This document shows positions 8,934 to 16,619 of a stretch of DNA of 64,000 nt, piece after piece. The notes under the pieces were generated by a model that was given only the letters and a program-made list of their open reading frames with translations, was not told where the DNA came from and did no database searches. The position numbers and the translations under genes were made by a program. Position 1 is the stretch's first letter, and the number at the start of each line of letters is the position of its first letter. The DNA is from an uncultured Dyadobacter sp. (GTDB taxonomy: Bacteria > Bacteroidota > Bacteroidia > Cytophagales > Spirosomataceae), in NCBI RefSeq assembly GCF_946482605.1, contig NZ_CAMLSE010000043.1:1-64000 (forward strand), in the 5' to 3' direction.

Positions 8934-9611
8934 ATGGAAATGAAACAGGTAATGCTCGCTCCGTTGTTACTGGCCTGCTGTTTTCTCGCATTGTTTGCTG
9001 CGGCAGAATGGCTCTATCATCGGAGAAAGGTAAAAGCCGAATGGACGCGAAAGCTCGTGCATGCTGGTACGGGCATCATTACCTTGCTGTTCCCGCTTTG
9101 GCTGCATAGTCACTGGCAAGTACTGTTCCTGTGCGGCAGCTTTCTGCTCGTCCTGCTGGCGAGCCTGAGGTTCAGGATGCTGCCTTCGATCAATGCGATC
9201 GACCGGTTCTCGGTCGGAAGTATCCTGTATCCTGTGGCGGTTTATGGTTGTTTTCTGGTTTTCCAATTCGCACAGCATGGCCTGATTGTGTTCTATCTTC
9301 CGATGCTCATCCTGGCAATCTGTGATCCGGTTGCCGCATTTGCGGGAAAACGATTCCCGTTCGGCGCTTACCGGATATGGGGCTGCCGGAAAACCTGTGC
9401 CGGTTCGTGTGCGTTTCTGTTTACAGCCGTGTTGCTTACGGCCGGAATGGTGTTCGCGTTTGACGAAAGCCGGCCTGTGCTCCAAAGCCATCCCGGCCTG
9501 CTCGTACTTGTTCCCCTCTGCGCCACATTGTCGGAAGCGATAGGGGTCAAGGGCTGGGATAACCTGACGATCCCGGCGAGCGTAGCATTAACCCTCATTT
9601 TCGTTTTATGA
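8934..9611 (+). CDS. Polyprenol/phytol-kinase-like CTP-dependent membrane protein
   Basis: This is a 225-residue protein with about six or seven hydrophobic segments. The pieces TRKLVHAGTGIITLLFPLW, ICDPVAAFAGKRFPFG, and SEAIGVKGWDNLTIP match the dolichol kinase / phytol kinase (VTE5) / phosphatidate cytidylyltransferase superfamily, which uses CTP to phosphorylate or activate long lipid alcohols at the membrane. A conserved glycine/lysine segment (GCRKTCAGSCAFL) takes the place of the usual KTxEGS box, with Cys-Ala in place of Glu. The gene starts 8 bases after the DUF3419 stop, and its stop overlaps the next start as ATGA. Kinase and cytidylyltransferase activity cannot be told apart here. 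Confidence 0.75.
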   Translation: MEMKQVMLAPLLLACCFLALFAAAEWLYHRRKVKAEWTRKLVHAGTGIITLLFPLWLHSHWQVLFLCGSFLLVLLASLRFRMLPSINAIDRFSVGSILYPVAVYGCFLVFQFAQHGLIVFYLPMLILAICDPVAAFAGKRFPFGAYRIWGCRKTCAGSCAFLFTAVLLTAGMVFAFDESRPVLQSHPGLLVLVPLCATLSEAIGVKGWDNLTIPASVALTLIFVL

Positions 9612-10618
9612 TCAGCATTGTCGAAACGGGCCCCGGGCAACCCGACTTCCATTTGTTCAGCGGGTTGCCGTCTGCGATCTATCCGCCGGACAGTTCCCGG
9701 TTCAAAGCCTCCGAAACTATTCCGCTGGATTTCCTGCGGGCATTTTATGTGCTGACCGACCACGGAAAGGCTGTCGCCAGGGCGTGTGTGTATGATAATC
9801 CGTCGGTGCGGTACCATGATGAACAGGCATTCACGATCGGCCACTATGAATGTGCCGACGATGTAGGTTACGCATCGGAATTGCTGGGCCACATTGTCGC
9901 GGTTGTGAAATCCTGGGGCGGAAAATACCTGATCGGGCCCATGAGCGGGAGTACCTGGGAAAGCTACCGTTTCCAGACCAGCGATGAAAACCCGCTTTTC
10001 TTTACCGAAAACTCGCATCATTTATATTACAACACCCATTTCCTCGACGCAGGGTTTGAACCCATCGCACATTATTACAGCAATGTCGACCGCCTCATGC
10101 AGTTCGATAGTCCGGAAATTCTGGCGCGGGAGCGCGACATGCAGGAGAAAGGGGTGATCATCAGGCCCATCGACCTGTCGGACTTTGAAGCGGAGATCGA
10201 ACGCATTTATGAGTTCAATGCGCTGGCCTTCAGGACAAACTTTCTCTTTACTCCGATCAGCAAGGAAGCATTCGTGAAAAAGTATATTCCCATCAAAGCC
10301 TACATGAATCCGGAGCTTACACTGCTGGCCGAAGATGCGTCGGGTAAACTGGTCGGATACTTTTTCTGTCTGCACGATTATTTCAACACAAAAAGCAAGT
10401 CGCTGATCGTGAAGACCCTGGCCCGGCATCCCGATCCCGAATGGCGCGGACTCGGGCATGTGATCGGTAATGTGTTGTACCGCAGGGCCGTCGGGTTAGG
10501 TTATACCAGTACCATTCATTCCTTTATTTATGAGCAGGGAACTTCCACCAGATTGTCGGCTAACTTTTCCGGCACCCGGTACCGGGATTATGTACTGTAC
10601 GGGAGAACTGTTTCCTGA
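9608..10618 (+). CDS. GNAT-like acyl-CoA N-acyltransferase-fold protein
   Basis: This is a soluble protein of 336 residues. I recognise the general pattern of two-part GNAT-fold proteins of the YghO type: an N-terminal part with IGPMSGSTWESYRFQ near residue 115, and a C-terminal acetyltransferase part with ELTLLAEDASGKLVGYFFCLHDY, then LARHPDPEWRGLGHVIGNVLYRRA, where the Arg/Gly-rich turn would bind the CoA pyrophosphate. The donor and acceptor are unknown. ATGA overlap with the upstream kinase-like gene and a 17-53 base gap before the acyl ligase gene place it inside the lipid operon. It could attach an acyl group to the amino group introduced by the BtaA-like enzyme; that is inference. Confidence 0.6.
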   Translation: MISIVETGPGQPDFHLFSGLPSAIYPPDSSRFKASETIPLDFLRAFYVLTDHGKAVARACVYDNPSVRYHDEQAFTIGHYECADDVGYASELLGHIVAVVKSWGGKYLIGPMSGSTWESYRFQTSDENPLFFTENSHHLYYNTHFLDAGFEPIAHYYSNVDRLMQFDSPEILARERDMQEKGVIIRPIDLSDFEAEIERIYEFNALAFRTNFLFTPISKEAFVKKYIPIKAYMNPELTLLAEDASGKLVGYFFCLHDYFNTKSKSLIVKTLARHPDPEWRGLGHVIGNVLYRRAVGLGYTSTIHSFIYEQGTSTRLSANFSGTRYRDYVLYGRTVS

Positions 10619-10671
10619 GTTCAGGAGAGAAAGGATTGTCAACCAAACCAAACAATGCTAACCGTAATACC

Positions 10672-12222
10672 ATGTCCGACCGATTCAATGCTGCCGATCT
10701 TTTCGCAGAAGCCGCTCGCCGGCACCAGGAAAAGCCGGCGCTGATTTACAGGAATAGAAAAATTACCTTTGGCGATTTTGAAAAGGCAGTAAATGCTACG
10801 GCAGCCGGTCTGCTGGAAAAAGGGATCCGGAAGGGCGATCGCGTCCTCGTATTTGTCCCGATGAGCGACGATCTGTACCGGGTCGTGCTTGCCCTGTTGC
10901 GAATCGGTGCGGTGGCCGTTTTTCTGGATGAATGGGTCAGTATCAGTCGGTTGAATGCCTGTTGTCGCCTGGCGGAATGCCGCGCATTTATCGGTACTTC
11001 CAAAGGGCTGCTGCTGGCCTGGCTTGTGCCCGGGTTACGGCAGATTTCCCTGCGATTGGGATTAAAGTATGATCCGAGCAAAACGCCGGGTACATTACCC
11101 GAAACCAACCGAGATGACATCGCGCTGATTACATTCACCACAGGGAGCACCGGGACACCCAAGGCCGCAATCCGCACGCATGGGTTACTTTTTGAGCAAT
11201 TCAAAGCCTTAACCCCGCTGATCCGGCCGGAACCCGCCGATATCTGTATGCCGGTGTTGCCCATTGTGTTACTGATCAATCTTGGGGCAGGCGTTACTTC
11301 CGTGATCGCCGACTTCAATGCACGTAAGCCGTTGTCGATGAAGCCTGAGAAGGTAATTGACCAGATCGAGCAGTACGAAGTCAATGCCCTGATTGCCTCC
11401 CCGTTTTTCTTTCGCCAGCTATCGGGGTATTTAATGCATAAAGGACTGGTTTTAAATGGAGTCAGGAAGGTTTTTACGGGTGGTGCCCCTGTTTTTCCGG
11501 CCGAGGCTGAGCGCTTCCGCCACGCATTTCCGGTGGCCGATATCCGAATAGTCTACGGTTCGACGGAGGCGGAACCGATCAGTTCGGTAACCGCGGAAGC
11601 GCTCACAGCCGGGAAGGCGACGTCGATGTCCCGCGGACTGGAAGTGGGGCAGGTCGAACCCAGTGCCACCGTCAAAATCATCGGGATCAGCGAAGAAAAC
11701 AGGGTGTTTTCCAGCATTGAAGCACTTGAAGCAGCGGGATTACCGCGAGGTGCGATCGGTGAGATTATCGTTTCGGGCAACCACGTCTTGCGTGACTACC
11801 TGCATAACTCAGAAGCATTGTTGCGCAATAAGATCTTTATCGGGGAGCAATGCTGGCACCGGACGGGCGACAGTGGCTACCTGGATGCAAGGGGCCATTT
11901 ATTCCTGACCGGCCGATGCGATTCGCTCGTCCGCCTGCACGACCAGATATTACCCACATTTCTGTTTGAAAATCACTTCCAAACGCTCGACGGTGTCGAA
12001 ACCGGCACGATCCTGCTATGGAATGGCAAAATTATTGCCGTCGCCGAGCTCAAAGGATCGGCGGACCGGGACCAGGCGAAAGCGGCGATAGGTGCCGCTC
12101 ACGAGGCCATAGAAGAGGTTATTTTGCTGAAAAAGATGCCAAGGGACCCCCGGCATCATTCCAAAGTGGATTATGAGAAGTTGAAAACCATGCTCACCAT
12201 GAAGCAGTTATTGATCGGTTAA
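10672..12222 (+). CDS. AMP-forming acyl ligase (OleC/fatty-acyl-AMP-ligase-like)
   Basis: This is an ANL-superfamily adenylating enzyme of 516 residues. The P-loop-like motif ITFTTGSTGTPKA (about 154-165), the tyrosine-type motif RIVYGSTEAEP and WHRTGDSGYLDARGHLFLTGR are all present. The C-terminus reads MPRDPRHHSKVDYEKL, the ending seen in OleC-type and related ligases, where the Lys is catalytic. It should activate a fatty or other acid as acyl-AMP. The ATG at 10672 begins just before the conserved region. An in-frame TTG at 10636, preceded by the purine run AGGAGAGAAAGGA, would add 12 polar residues and cannot be excluded. It is the last gene of the plus-strand operon, and its end overlaps the convergent YdeI gene by 15 bases. 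Confidence 0.85.
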   Translation: MSDRFNAADLFAEAARRHQEKPALIYRNRKITFGDFEKAVNATAAGLLEKGIRKGDRVLVFVPMSDDLYRVVLALLRIGAVAVFLDEWVSISRLNACCRLAECRAFIGTSKGLLLAWLVPGLRQISLRLGLKYDPSKTPGTLPETNRDDIALITFTTGSTGTPKAAIRTHGLLFEQFKALTPLIRPEPADICMPVLPIVLLINLGAGVTSVIADFNARKPLSMKPEKVIDQIEQYEVNALIASPFFFRQLSGYLMHKGLVLNGVRKVFTGGAPVFPAEAERFRHAFPVADIRIVYGSTEAEPISSVTAEALTAGKATSMSRGLEVGQVEPSATVKIIGISEENRVFSSIEALEAAGLPRGAIGEIIVSGNHVLRDYLHNSEALLRNKIFIGEQCWHRTGDSGYLDARGHLFLTGRCDSLVRLHDQILPTFLFENHFQTLDGVETGTILLWNGKIIAVAELKGSADRDQAKAAIGAAHEAIEEVILLKKMPRDPRHHSKVDYEKLKTMLTMKQLLIG

Positions 12223-12804
12223 CCCTTTTCCATTCATAATTCGCTGCACACATTTCTCAATCCTTGACACCCGGGTCGCGGATTGTTTGGGTGCGGAGAA
12301 GTAAATGATATACGCCCGTTGCCGCCCGGGTGTCAATGCATAAAACGCCTTTTTCAGTGCTGGTTTTTCGTCCATGTGATCTTGTAGTTCCCCGGGGATG
12401 ATCAGGTCTGTCGGCTTTTTGGGTTCAACCTTCAAACCGGCTTCCTCTATTGCGATGGCCTGGCGGACGTAGGCTTTCAGGACTGGTTCCAATTCAACGA
12501 TCTCATGCACGCCGGTGAAACGGATCTGACGTCCCACCCGCGTATTTTCTCCGGTTTTGACCAGAATGCCATCAGGGTCTTGCAGCAGAACGCCCTTGAA
12601 GAACAGCAATGCGCAATACTCTTTAAACCCTTGTATGACAATGACATTGCTGGTCCCAGAAACGTAGCAGGGTTTGCTCCATTTCAATGTTTCGGTGAGC
12701 CCGCAGTCGAGCAGGATCGTCCTCAGATGTTCCATTTCTTCCCGCCACTTCCGGGCTCCGCTTAAATAGGCGTCGACTTTTGGGTTCAGGCTGTTCATTG
12801 TCAT
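12208..12804 (-). CDS. YdeI/OmpD-associated family protein (DUF1801)
   Basis: This 198-residue soluble protein has the DUF1801 region (residues 1-120, with LRTILLDCGLTETLKWSKPCYV and ALLFFKGVLL) followed by the YdeI helical tail (IIPGELQDHMDEKPALKKAFYALTPGRQRAYIIYFSAPKQSATR). The family is widespread and small; a firm biochemical role is not known to me. It is the last gene of a six-gene minus-strand run starting with an ArsR-type regulator, 19 bases after the DUF4256 gene. It overlaps the 3' end of the acyl-ligase gene by 15 bases tail to tail. Confidence 0.85.
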   Translation of the reverse strand: MTMNSLNPKVDAYLSGARKWREEMEHLRTILLDCGLTETLKWSKPCYVSGTSNVIVIQGFKEYCALLFFKGVLLQDPDGILVKTGENTRVGRQIRFTGVHEIVELEPVLKAYVRQAIAIEEAGLKVEPKKPTDLIIPGELQDHMDEKPALKKAFYALTPGRQRAYIIYFSAPKQSATRVSRIEKCVQRIMNGKGLTDQ

Positions 12805-12823
12805 GGTAGGTCGTGGTGTAAAA

Positions 12824-13390
12824 TTAAACCCTCAGTGAGCCCCGGAATCCCCTCGCAGCATAGTAGGAATCTGCCCCATTGTGATAGATGAACACCCGGC
12901 CGAAGCGACGGTCCCCGAAAATCGCCCCGCCCAGTTTCCTGATATCGGAAGGTGTTTTCAACCAGCTCGATGTCTTGGTGTCGAAACTTCCGAGTTGCTG
13001 CAATCCCTGGTATTCCTCTTCCGATAGCAGCTCGATGCCGAACTCAGCGGCCCGGTCAACCGCGCTGTCTTCCGGCTTATTGGCTTTTCGTGCATCCAAT
13101 GCTTCCCGGTCGTAGCAAAAACTTCTGCGGTCCTTGGGTGTTTCCGGTGAGCAGTCATAAAAAACGTATTCGCCTTTTGCCGGATCGTGGGCGACTACAT
13201 CCGGTTCGCCTCCGGTTTCTTCCATTTCATTGAGCGACCAGAGTTTTTCGGGGCTGGCTTCCAGTTTCGCCTGTATTTCGGCCCATTCAAGGCCTTTGTG
13301 GCGGTTGGCATTTTTCTCGAAACGTGTTTTCAGGATGCCGAGCAATTCGTCACGTCTTTCTGACGGCAGTTCTTTTTTGTGGTTAGCCAT
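12824..13390 (-). CDS. DUF4256 domain protein
   Basis: This 188-residue soluble protein fits DUF4256 across its whole length. Recognisable pieces are RRDELLGILKTRFEKN near the start, GGEPDVVAHD, YVFYDCSPETPKDRRSFCYDREALDARK in the middle, and FGDRRFGRVFIYHNGADSYYAARGFRG at the end. The function of the family is unknown. It lies between the DNA-alkylation-repair gene and the YdeI gene in the ArsR-led operon, so it probably shares their regulation. No signal peptide or membrane segment is seen. Confidence 0.85.
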   Translation of the reverse strand: MANHKKELPSERRDELLGILKTRFEKNANRHKGLEWAEIQAKLEASPEKLWSLNEMEETGGEPDVVAHDPAKGEYVFYDCSPETPKDRRSFCYDREALDARKANKPEDSAVDRAAEFGIELLSEEEYQGLQQLGSFDTKTSSWLKTPSDIRKLGGAIFGDRRFGRVFIYHNGADSYYAARGFRGSLRV

Positions 13391-13425
13391 GTTGGTGTTA
13401 TTTGATGTTCAGTACTTTGATTATT

Positions 13426-14091
13426 TTACTCCTGTCTGCGCACCATTTCATTGATCCAGATCGGGGCGAAAGGAGAGGTGCAGCCTTTGGACACGGGGTA
13501 GTTTCTGTACACACCCAGCTGCTCTCCGATTGCCAATGCGCGGCTGCGATACTCCGGGAACCGGATGCCGATATTGGCCAGGGTCGAGTTCATGGTCCAT
13601 TGAACCTCGGGTGCCGCGCTTCCCATTTCGGATGCTATTCTGTCCAGGATCGCGGGAAGGTCGAGAACGTCGGGATTTCGGGCTACGCATCCGCTTGTGA
13701 GGCTCCATCCGGCCCGGGCGCACATTACATCGTCCGACTGCATCCATGCGTGCCGGAGCGATTCCGACTCCGGGTGAAATTTGATCACATTGGAATACAG
13801 CCAGTCGGCGACGTGCACAAACTTTTCGGATTTGACCATCCTGTCCAATTCCCCCGCCGAAAGCTTTTTAGGATCTATCACCAGGGTTGCCAGCAACCGG
13901 GCGTCGACATTCCCGGTATCCCAAAGCGCCAACGCAAGAGAATGGTCGGTTTTGAGCTTTTTTGCCACTGCCCGGATATCGCCCATTTTAAGGCCAAACT
14001 GATTGGGCCCCGCACCATTTTTCGTGTTAAAGGCCCGCATTTTTTCGTGACCAAGTGCTTCAAGCCGGGCGAGCGTTTCTTTGAGCGTCAT
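13426..14091 (-). CDS. AlkD-like DNA alkylation repair / HEAT-repeat protein
   Basis: This all-helical protein of 221 residues fits the DNA alkylation repair (AlkD-like) family. It has paired helices throughout, with AVAKKLKTDHSLALALWDTGNVDARLLATL in the first half and WLYSNVIKFHPE and CARAGWSLTSG further on. AlkD proteins are HEAT-like DNA glycosylases that remove alkylated bases. This branch differs from characterised AlkD in its central region, and I could not place the catalytic Asp and aromatic residues with certainty, so it may be a structural relative rather than a glycosylase. It is the fourth gene of the ArsR-led operon, 19 bases after the DoxX gene. Confidence 0.75.
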   Translation of the reverse strand: MTLKETLARLEALGHEKMRAFNTKNGAGPNQFGLKMGDIRAVAKKLKTDHSLALALWDTGNVDARLLATLVIDPKKLSAGELDRMVKSEKFVHVADWLYSNVIKFHPESESLRHAWMQSDDVMCARAGWSLTSGCVARNPDVLDLPAILDRIASEMGSAAPEVQWTMNSTLANIGIRFPEYRSRALAIGEQLGVYRNYPVSKGCTSPFAPIWINEMVRRQE

Positions 14092-14110
14092 AGCAGATGT
14101 AGTTTGTAGT

Positions 14111-14488
14111 TTAAACGGCGCTGAGCTTTCTGTCCGCCGGCCTGAAATACCAGGATACCGCAGTCAGCACCAGTAACAATATGGGTCCAAAATACTCTTT
14201 GGCTTCATCTCCAATGGCAAAATGGGAAAAAACAGCACCTGACATGGCAAAAAAGAAGCCTGCATATGCCCATTCTTTCACCAGCGGAAATTTGGGAACC
14301 AGGACAGCAACGACTCCCAGAAATTTCCAGACAGCTAATATGGTTAAAAAATAGAGCGGATAACCTAAACGCGCCATCATATCTGCTTCTTCTTTCATTT
14401 TGATGAACTGCACGACGCCGGTCGAAGTCATGCCCAGCGCGAGCCAGACGGTTGCGATCCAGTAGATAATCTTGTTTCTTTTAGTCAT
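14111..14488 (-). CDS. DoxX-like membrane protein
   Basis: This is a 125-residue protein with four hydrophobic helices (about 8-25, 45-65, 72-92 and 97-115), the size and layout of the DoxX-like family. The motif LALGMTSTGVVQF and the later LGVVAVLVPKFPLVKEWAYAGF fit this group, which is common in Bacteroidota beside SRPBCC and ArsR-type genes. Its role is poorly defined; some DoxX proteins take part in redox or sulfur metabolism at the membrane. It lies 7 bases downstream of the SRPBCC gene in the same operon. Confidence 0.85.
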   Translation of the reverse strand: MTKRNKIIYWIATVWLALGMTSTGVVQFIKMKEEADMMARLGYPLYFLTILAVWKFLGVVAVLVPKFPLVKEWAYAGFFFAMSGAVFSHFAIGDEAKEYFGPILLLVLTAVSWYFRPADRKLSAV

Positions 14489-14495
14489 GACCTGG

Positions 14496-14963
14496 TTATT
14501 TTAACTTGTTTACGATCTCTTGCAAGCGGTTGTGCGCGTAGTTGATGCCTTGCGCGAAGGGCATTTTCAGCGTTTGGTCCCGAAACTCCACCGATCGGTA
14601 TACGATATGCATCGTCAGTTTGCTGGTACCGGCGGTGAGTTGTTCAAATTCCAGGAATTCCAGCTGGACGGGAAAAGGGGTGTTCTCCATTTCAAACGTC
14701 CGGGTGATTTTCTGGTTGGGTACAAACTCGTGCACCGTCCCGTTGATGTGCAACACGACGTTGCCCTGGGGATCGGATGTTTCGAACCGGTAGCCGCCGT
14801 GCCTTTTGTTTTCGAGTTTTACCACTTTGGTCCCCATCCATTGCGAAACGATATCGGGGTCTTCATAGGCCTTGAAAAGTAGTTCCAGTGGTAGCTCAAA
14901 CTCCCGGGTAATCACGAGGTCCTGTCTGCCTTCCTCGGCTTGGATTTTGGTTTTCCGTTCCAT
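14496..14963 (-). CDS. SRPBCC / AHSA1-like protein
   Basis: This 155-residue protein has the START-like SRPBCC fold of the AHSA1 (activator of Hsp90 ATPase homologue) group: VITREFELPLELLFKAYEDPDIVSQWMG near residues 18-45, GGYRFE, then GTVHEFVPNQKITRTFEME and a C-terminal amphipathic helix. Such proteins form a hydrophobic pocket that holds lipids or other ligands; this small bacterial subgroup is typically paired with an ArsR-like repressor, as here. One base separates it from the regulator gene, so the two are almost certainly co-translated. Confidence 0.9.
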   Translation of the reverse strand: MERKTKIQAEEGRQDLVITREFELPLELLFKAYEDPDIVSQWMGTKVVKLENKRHGGYRFETSDPQGNVVLHINGTVHEFVPNQKITRTFEMENTPFPVQLEFLEFEQLTAGTSKLTMHIVYRSVEFRDQTLKMPFAQGINYAHNRLQEIVNKLK

Positions 14964-14964
14964 T

Positions 14965-15288
14965 TTATTGCTTTGGTTTGTAGTTTTTCATAATGCTCTC
15001 CAGTTTGTTGAAACGGTCGTCCCACATCTGGCGGAACGGTTCGATAAAGTCGGCTACATCCTTCATTCCTTTTGCATTGATGTGATAGTAAATTTCCCTG
15101 CCGTTTTGCTGCTGTTGAAGCAGTTCGCATTCAGTGAGTATTTGCAGGTGTTTTGAAACAGTAGGTCTTGCTGTGTCAAAATTGGAGGCTATGGCTCCGG
15201 CCGTCATGGCTTGCGACGCGACCAGCAGCAGGATTGCTCTTCTGGTCGGGTCTGCGATGGCTTGAAATACGTCTCGTCTCAGGTTCAT
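14965..15288 (-). CDS. ArsR/SdpR-type winged-helix repressor
   Basis: This 107-residue regulator has the ArsR-fold start [20 protein letters not shown] and the recognition helix [18 protein letters not shown], then a wing ([12 protein letters not shown]). It lacks the Cys metal-binding motif of the arsR gene at 784, so it belongs to the SdpR-like group that does not sense metals through that site. It heads a six-gene minus-strand operon (SRPBCC, DoxX, AlkD-like, DUF4256, YdeI). A near-perfect 17-bp inverted repeat begins 2 bases upstream of its start codon and is the obvious candidate for its own operator. Confidence 0.92.
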   Translation of the reverse strand: MNLRRDVFQAIADPTRRAILLLVASQAMTAGAIASNFDTARPTVSKHLQILTECELLQQQQNGREIYYHINAKGMKDVADFIEPFRQMWDDRFNKLESIMKNYKPKQ

Positions 15289-15290
15289 TG

Positions 15291-15334
15291 CGTAGTTATT
15301 TGGCTACGAATATATATGTAGTCAAATAACTACG
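15291..15334 (-). promoter_or_regulatory. 17-bp inverted repeat, likely operator of the ArsR-type repressor
   Basis: The left arm CGTAGTTATTTGGCTAC (15291-15307) and right arm GTAGTCAAATAACTACG (15318-15334) pair at 16 of 17 positions around a 10-base AT-only core except one G. It sits directly before the repressor start codon, covering the expected promoter or leader. Autoregulation is inferred from position. Confidence 0.6.
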
Positions 15335-15406
15335 CAAATTTTTTATCAGATTTTTTTGAGCGGCGCGGCCGGTGGCGACCTGGAATCCGCATGGCAGATC
15401 TGCGTA

Positions 15407-15518
15407 GTATTTGGAGTTGTACGAAGTGGTTTGGCGAAATGTCGTTATGTAATTGATATACAAAAATTTATTAAGTATTTGTATATCAATGTATTGGATA
15501 ATTGGCATACGAATTGTC
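15407..15518 (+). promoter_or_regulatory. Sigma-54-type promoter with upstream activator site (hydrolase)
   Basis: TGGCATACGAATTGTC (15503-15518) fits the sigma-54 -24/-12 pattern TGGCA-N6-TTG. The box CGAAATGTCG (15435-15444) ends 58 bases before it, and GTATTTGG (15407-15414) lies further upstream, with 22 bases between its ATTT and the box. The same arrangement occurs at three other genes in this window. A 13-bp perfect dyad (15452-15490) lies between box and promoter. Confidence 0.6.
15452..15490. promoter_or_regulatory. Perfect 13-bp inverted repeat in the hydrolase upstream region
   Basis: ATTGATATACAAA (15452-15464) is exactly matched by its reverse complement at 15478-15490, around a 13-base AT-rich spacer. 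It lies between the activator box and the sigma-54-like element, so it may bind a further regulator or a DNA-bending protein. It is unrelated in sequence to the operator at 15291-15334. Confidence 0.5.
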
Positions 15519-15563
15519 CTTTCAATAGCCGTCGGCCAATCACAACCAACAATAGATCCAGAA

Positions 15564-16574
15564 ATGATGAAAAAAATGAAGAAAGAAAAACAACAGAAGT
15601 CGGCGATCAAAGACTATGCGTCGGACCCTGCGCTCTCCCGGGAGGTGAAAGCGTTCCTTGAAGTTTTGAACACCTCCGGGGCTCCGGCCCTGGAAACGTT
15701 GTCGCTAGCAGATGCGCAAATGGGGCTTGCGAATGCACAGGCGTCTGTAGAAGTGGACGTTTCCGGTGTGCAAATTGACCTGAAAACCATTACCCACAAT
15801 GGCTACACGGTCGATTTGCACATCGTAAGGCCGGAAGGTACCGATGAAATACTGCCGGTGTTCATGTTTATCCATGGAGGCGGATGGATCCTGGGTGATT
15901 TCCCGACCCATCACCGGCTGGTAAGGGACCTGGTAGTCGAGTCGGGTATGGCGGCAGTTTTTGTGAATTACAGTCGTACATCCGAGGCGCAGTATCCGCA
16001 GGCGATCAATGAGATTTATGCCGCTACGCAATGGGTGGCCGCGAATGGCAAGGAGATCAAAGTGGATGGGGGCAGACTGGCCATCGTCGGTAACAGCGTG
16101 GGAGGCAACATGAGCACGGTTACCTGCCTGATGGCCAAGGAAAAAGGCGGGCCGCACATTCAACTTCAGGTGCTGATGTGGCCGATCGTCGATGCCGATT
16201 TCGAAACCAAGTCCTATCGCAAATTTGGGAAGGACCGCTTTCTGAGCACCTCCCTTATGAAATGGATGTACGACCTGTACATCGAGGATCCCGAAAAGCG
16301 CAAATCGATTTATGCCTCACCCTTGCAGGCAACATTGGACGAACTGAAAGACCTGCCGCCTGCACTCATCCAGGTGGCCGAAAACGACATCCTGCGTGAT
16401 GAGGGCGAAGCCTACGGGCGCAGACTGGACGAGGCCGGAGTGCCCGTCACGACGGTACGGTACAATGGTATGATACACGATTTTGGGCTGCTCAACGGCC
16501 TGGCGACATTGCCCGCAGTACGGTCGCTGGTGGTACAGATCGGCGCCGAACTTAAAAAGTACCTGGGCCGGTAA
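15564..16574 (+). CDS. Alpha/beta hydrolase (HSL-type esterase/lipase)
   Basis: This 336-residue esterase belongs to the hormone-sensitive-lipase group. It shows the oxyanion-hole motif FIHGGGWILGDF, the nucleophile elbow VGNSVGGNMS, an acid segment AENDILRDEGEAY and the catalytic His in MIHDFGLLNG. The reading frame is open from a TTG at 15453 with another ATG at 15489, but both lie within the 13-bp dyad and upstream of the sigma-54-like promoter. The ATG at 15564 is 46 bases after that promoter, so I chose it. With this start there is no signal peptide; the 15489 start would give a poor hydrophobic leader. The natural substrate is unknown. Confidence 0.8.
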   Translation: MMKKMKKEKQQKSAIKDYASDPALSREVKAFLEVLNTSGAPALETLSLADAQMGLANAQASVEVDVSGVQIDLKTITHNGYTVDLHIVRPEGTDEILPVFMFIHGGGWILGDFPTHHRLVRDLVVESGMAAVFVNYSRTSEAQYPQAINEIYAATQWVAANGKEIKVDGGRLAIVGNSVGGNMSTVTCLMAKEKGGPHIQLQVLMWPIVDADFETKSYRKFGKDRFLSTSLMKWMYDLYIEDPEKRKSIYASPLQATLDELKDLPPALIQVAENDILRDEGEAYGRRLDEAGVPVTTVRYNGMIHDFGLLNGLATLPAVRSLVVQIGAELKKYLGR

Positions 16575-16619
16575 TGTCAATTTTTTATCGGAATACATCT
16601 CCATCAAACCTTACAAATC

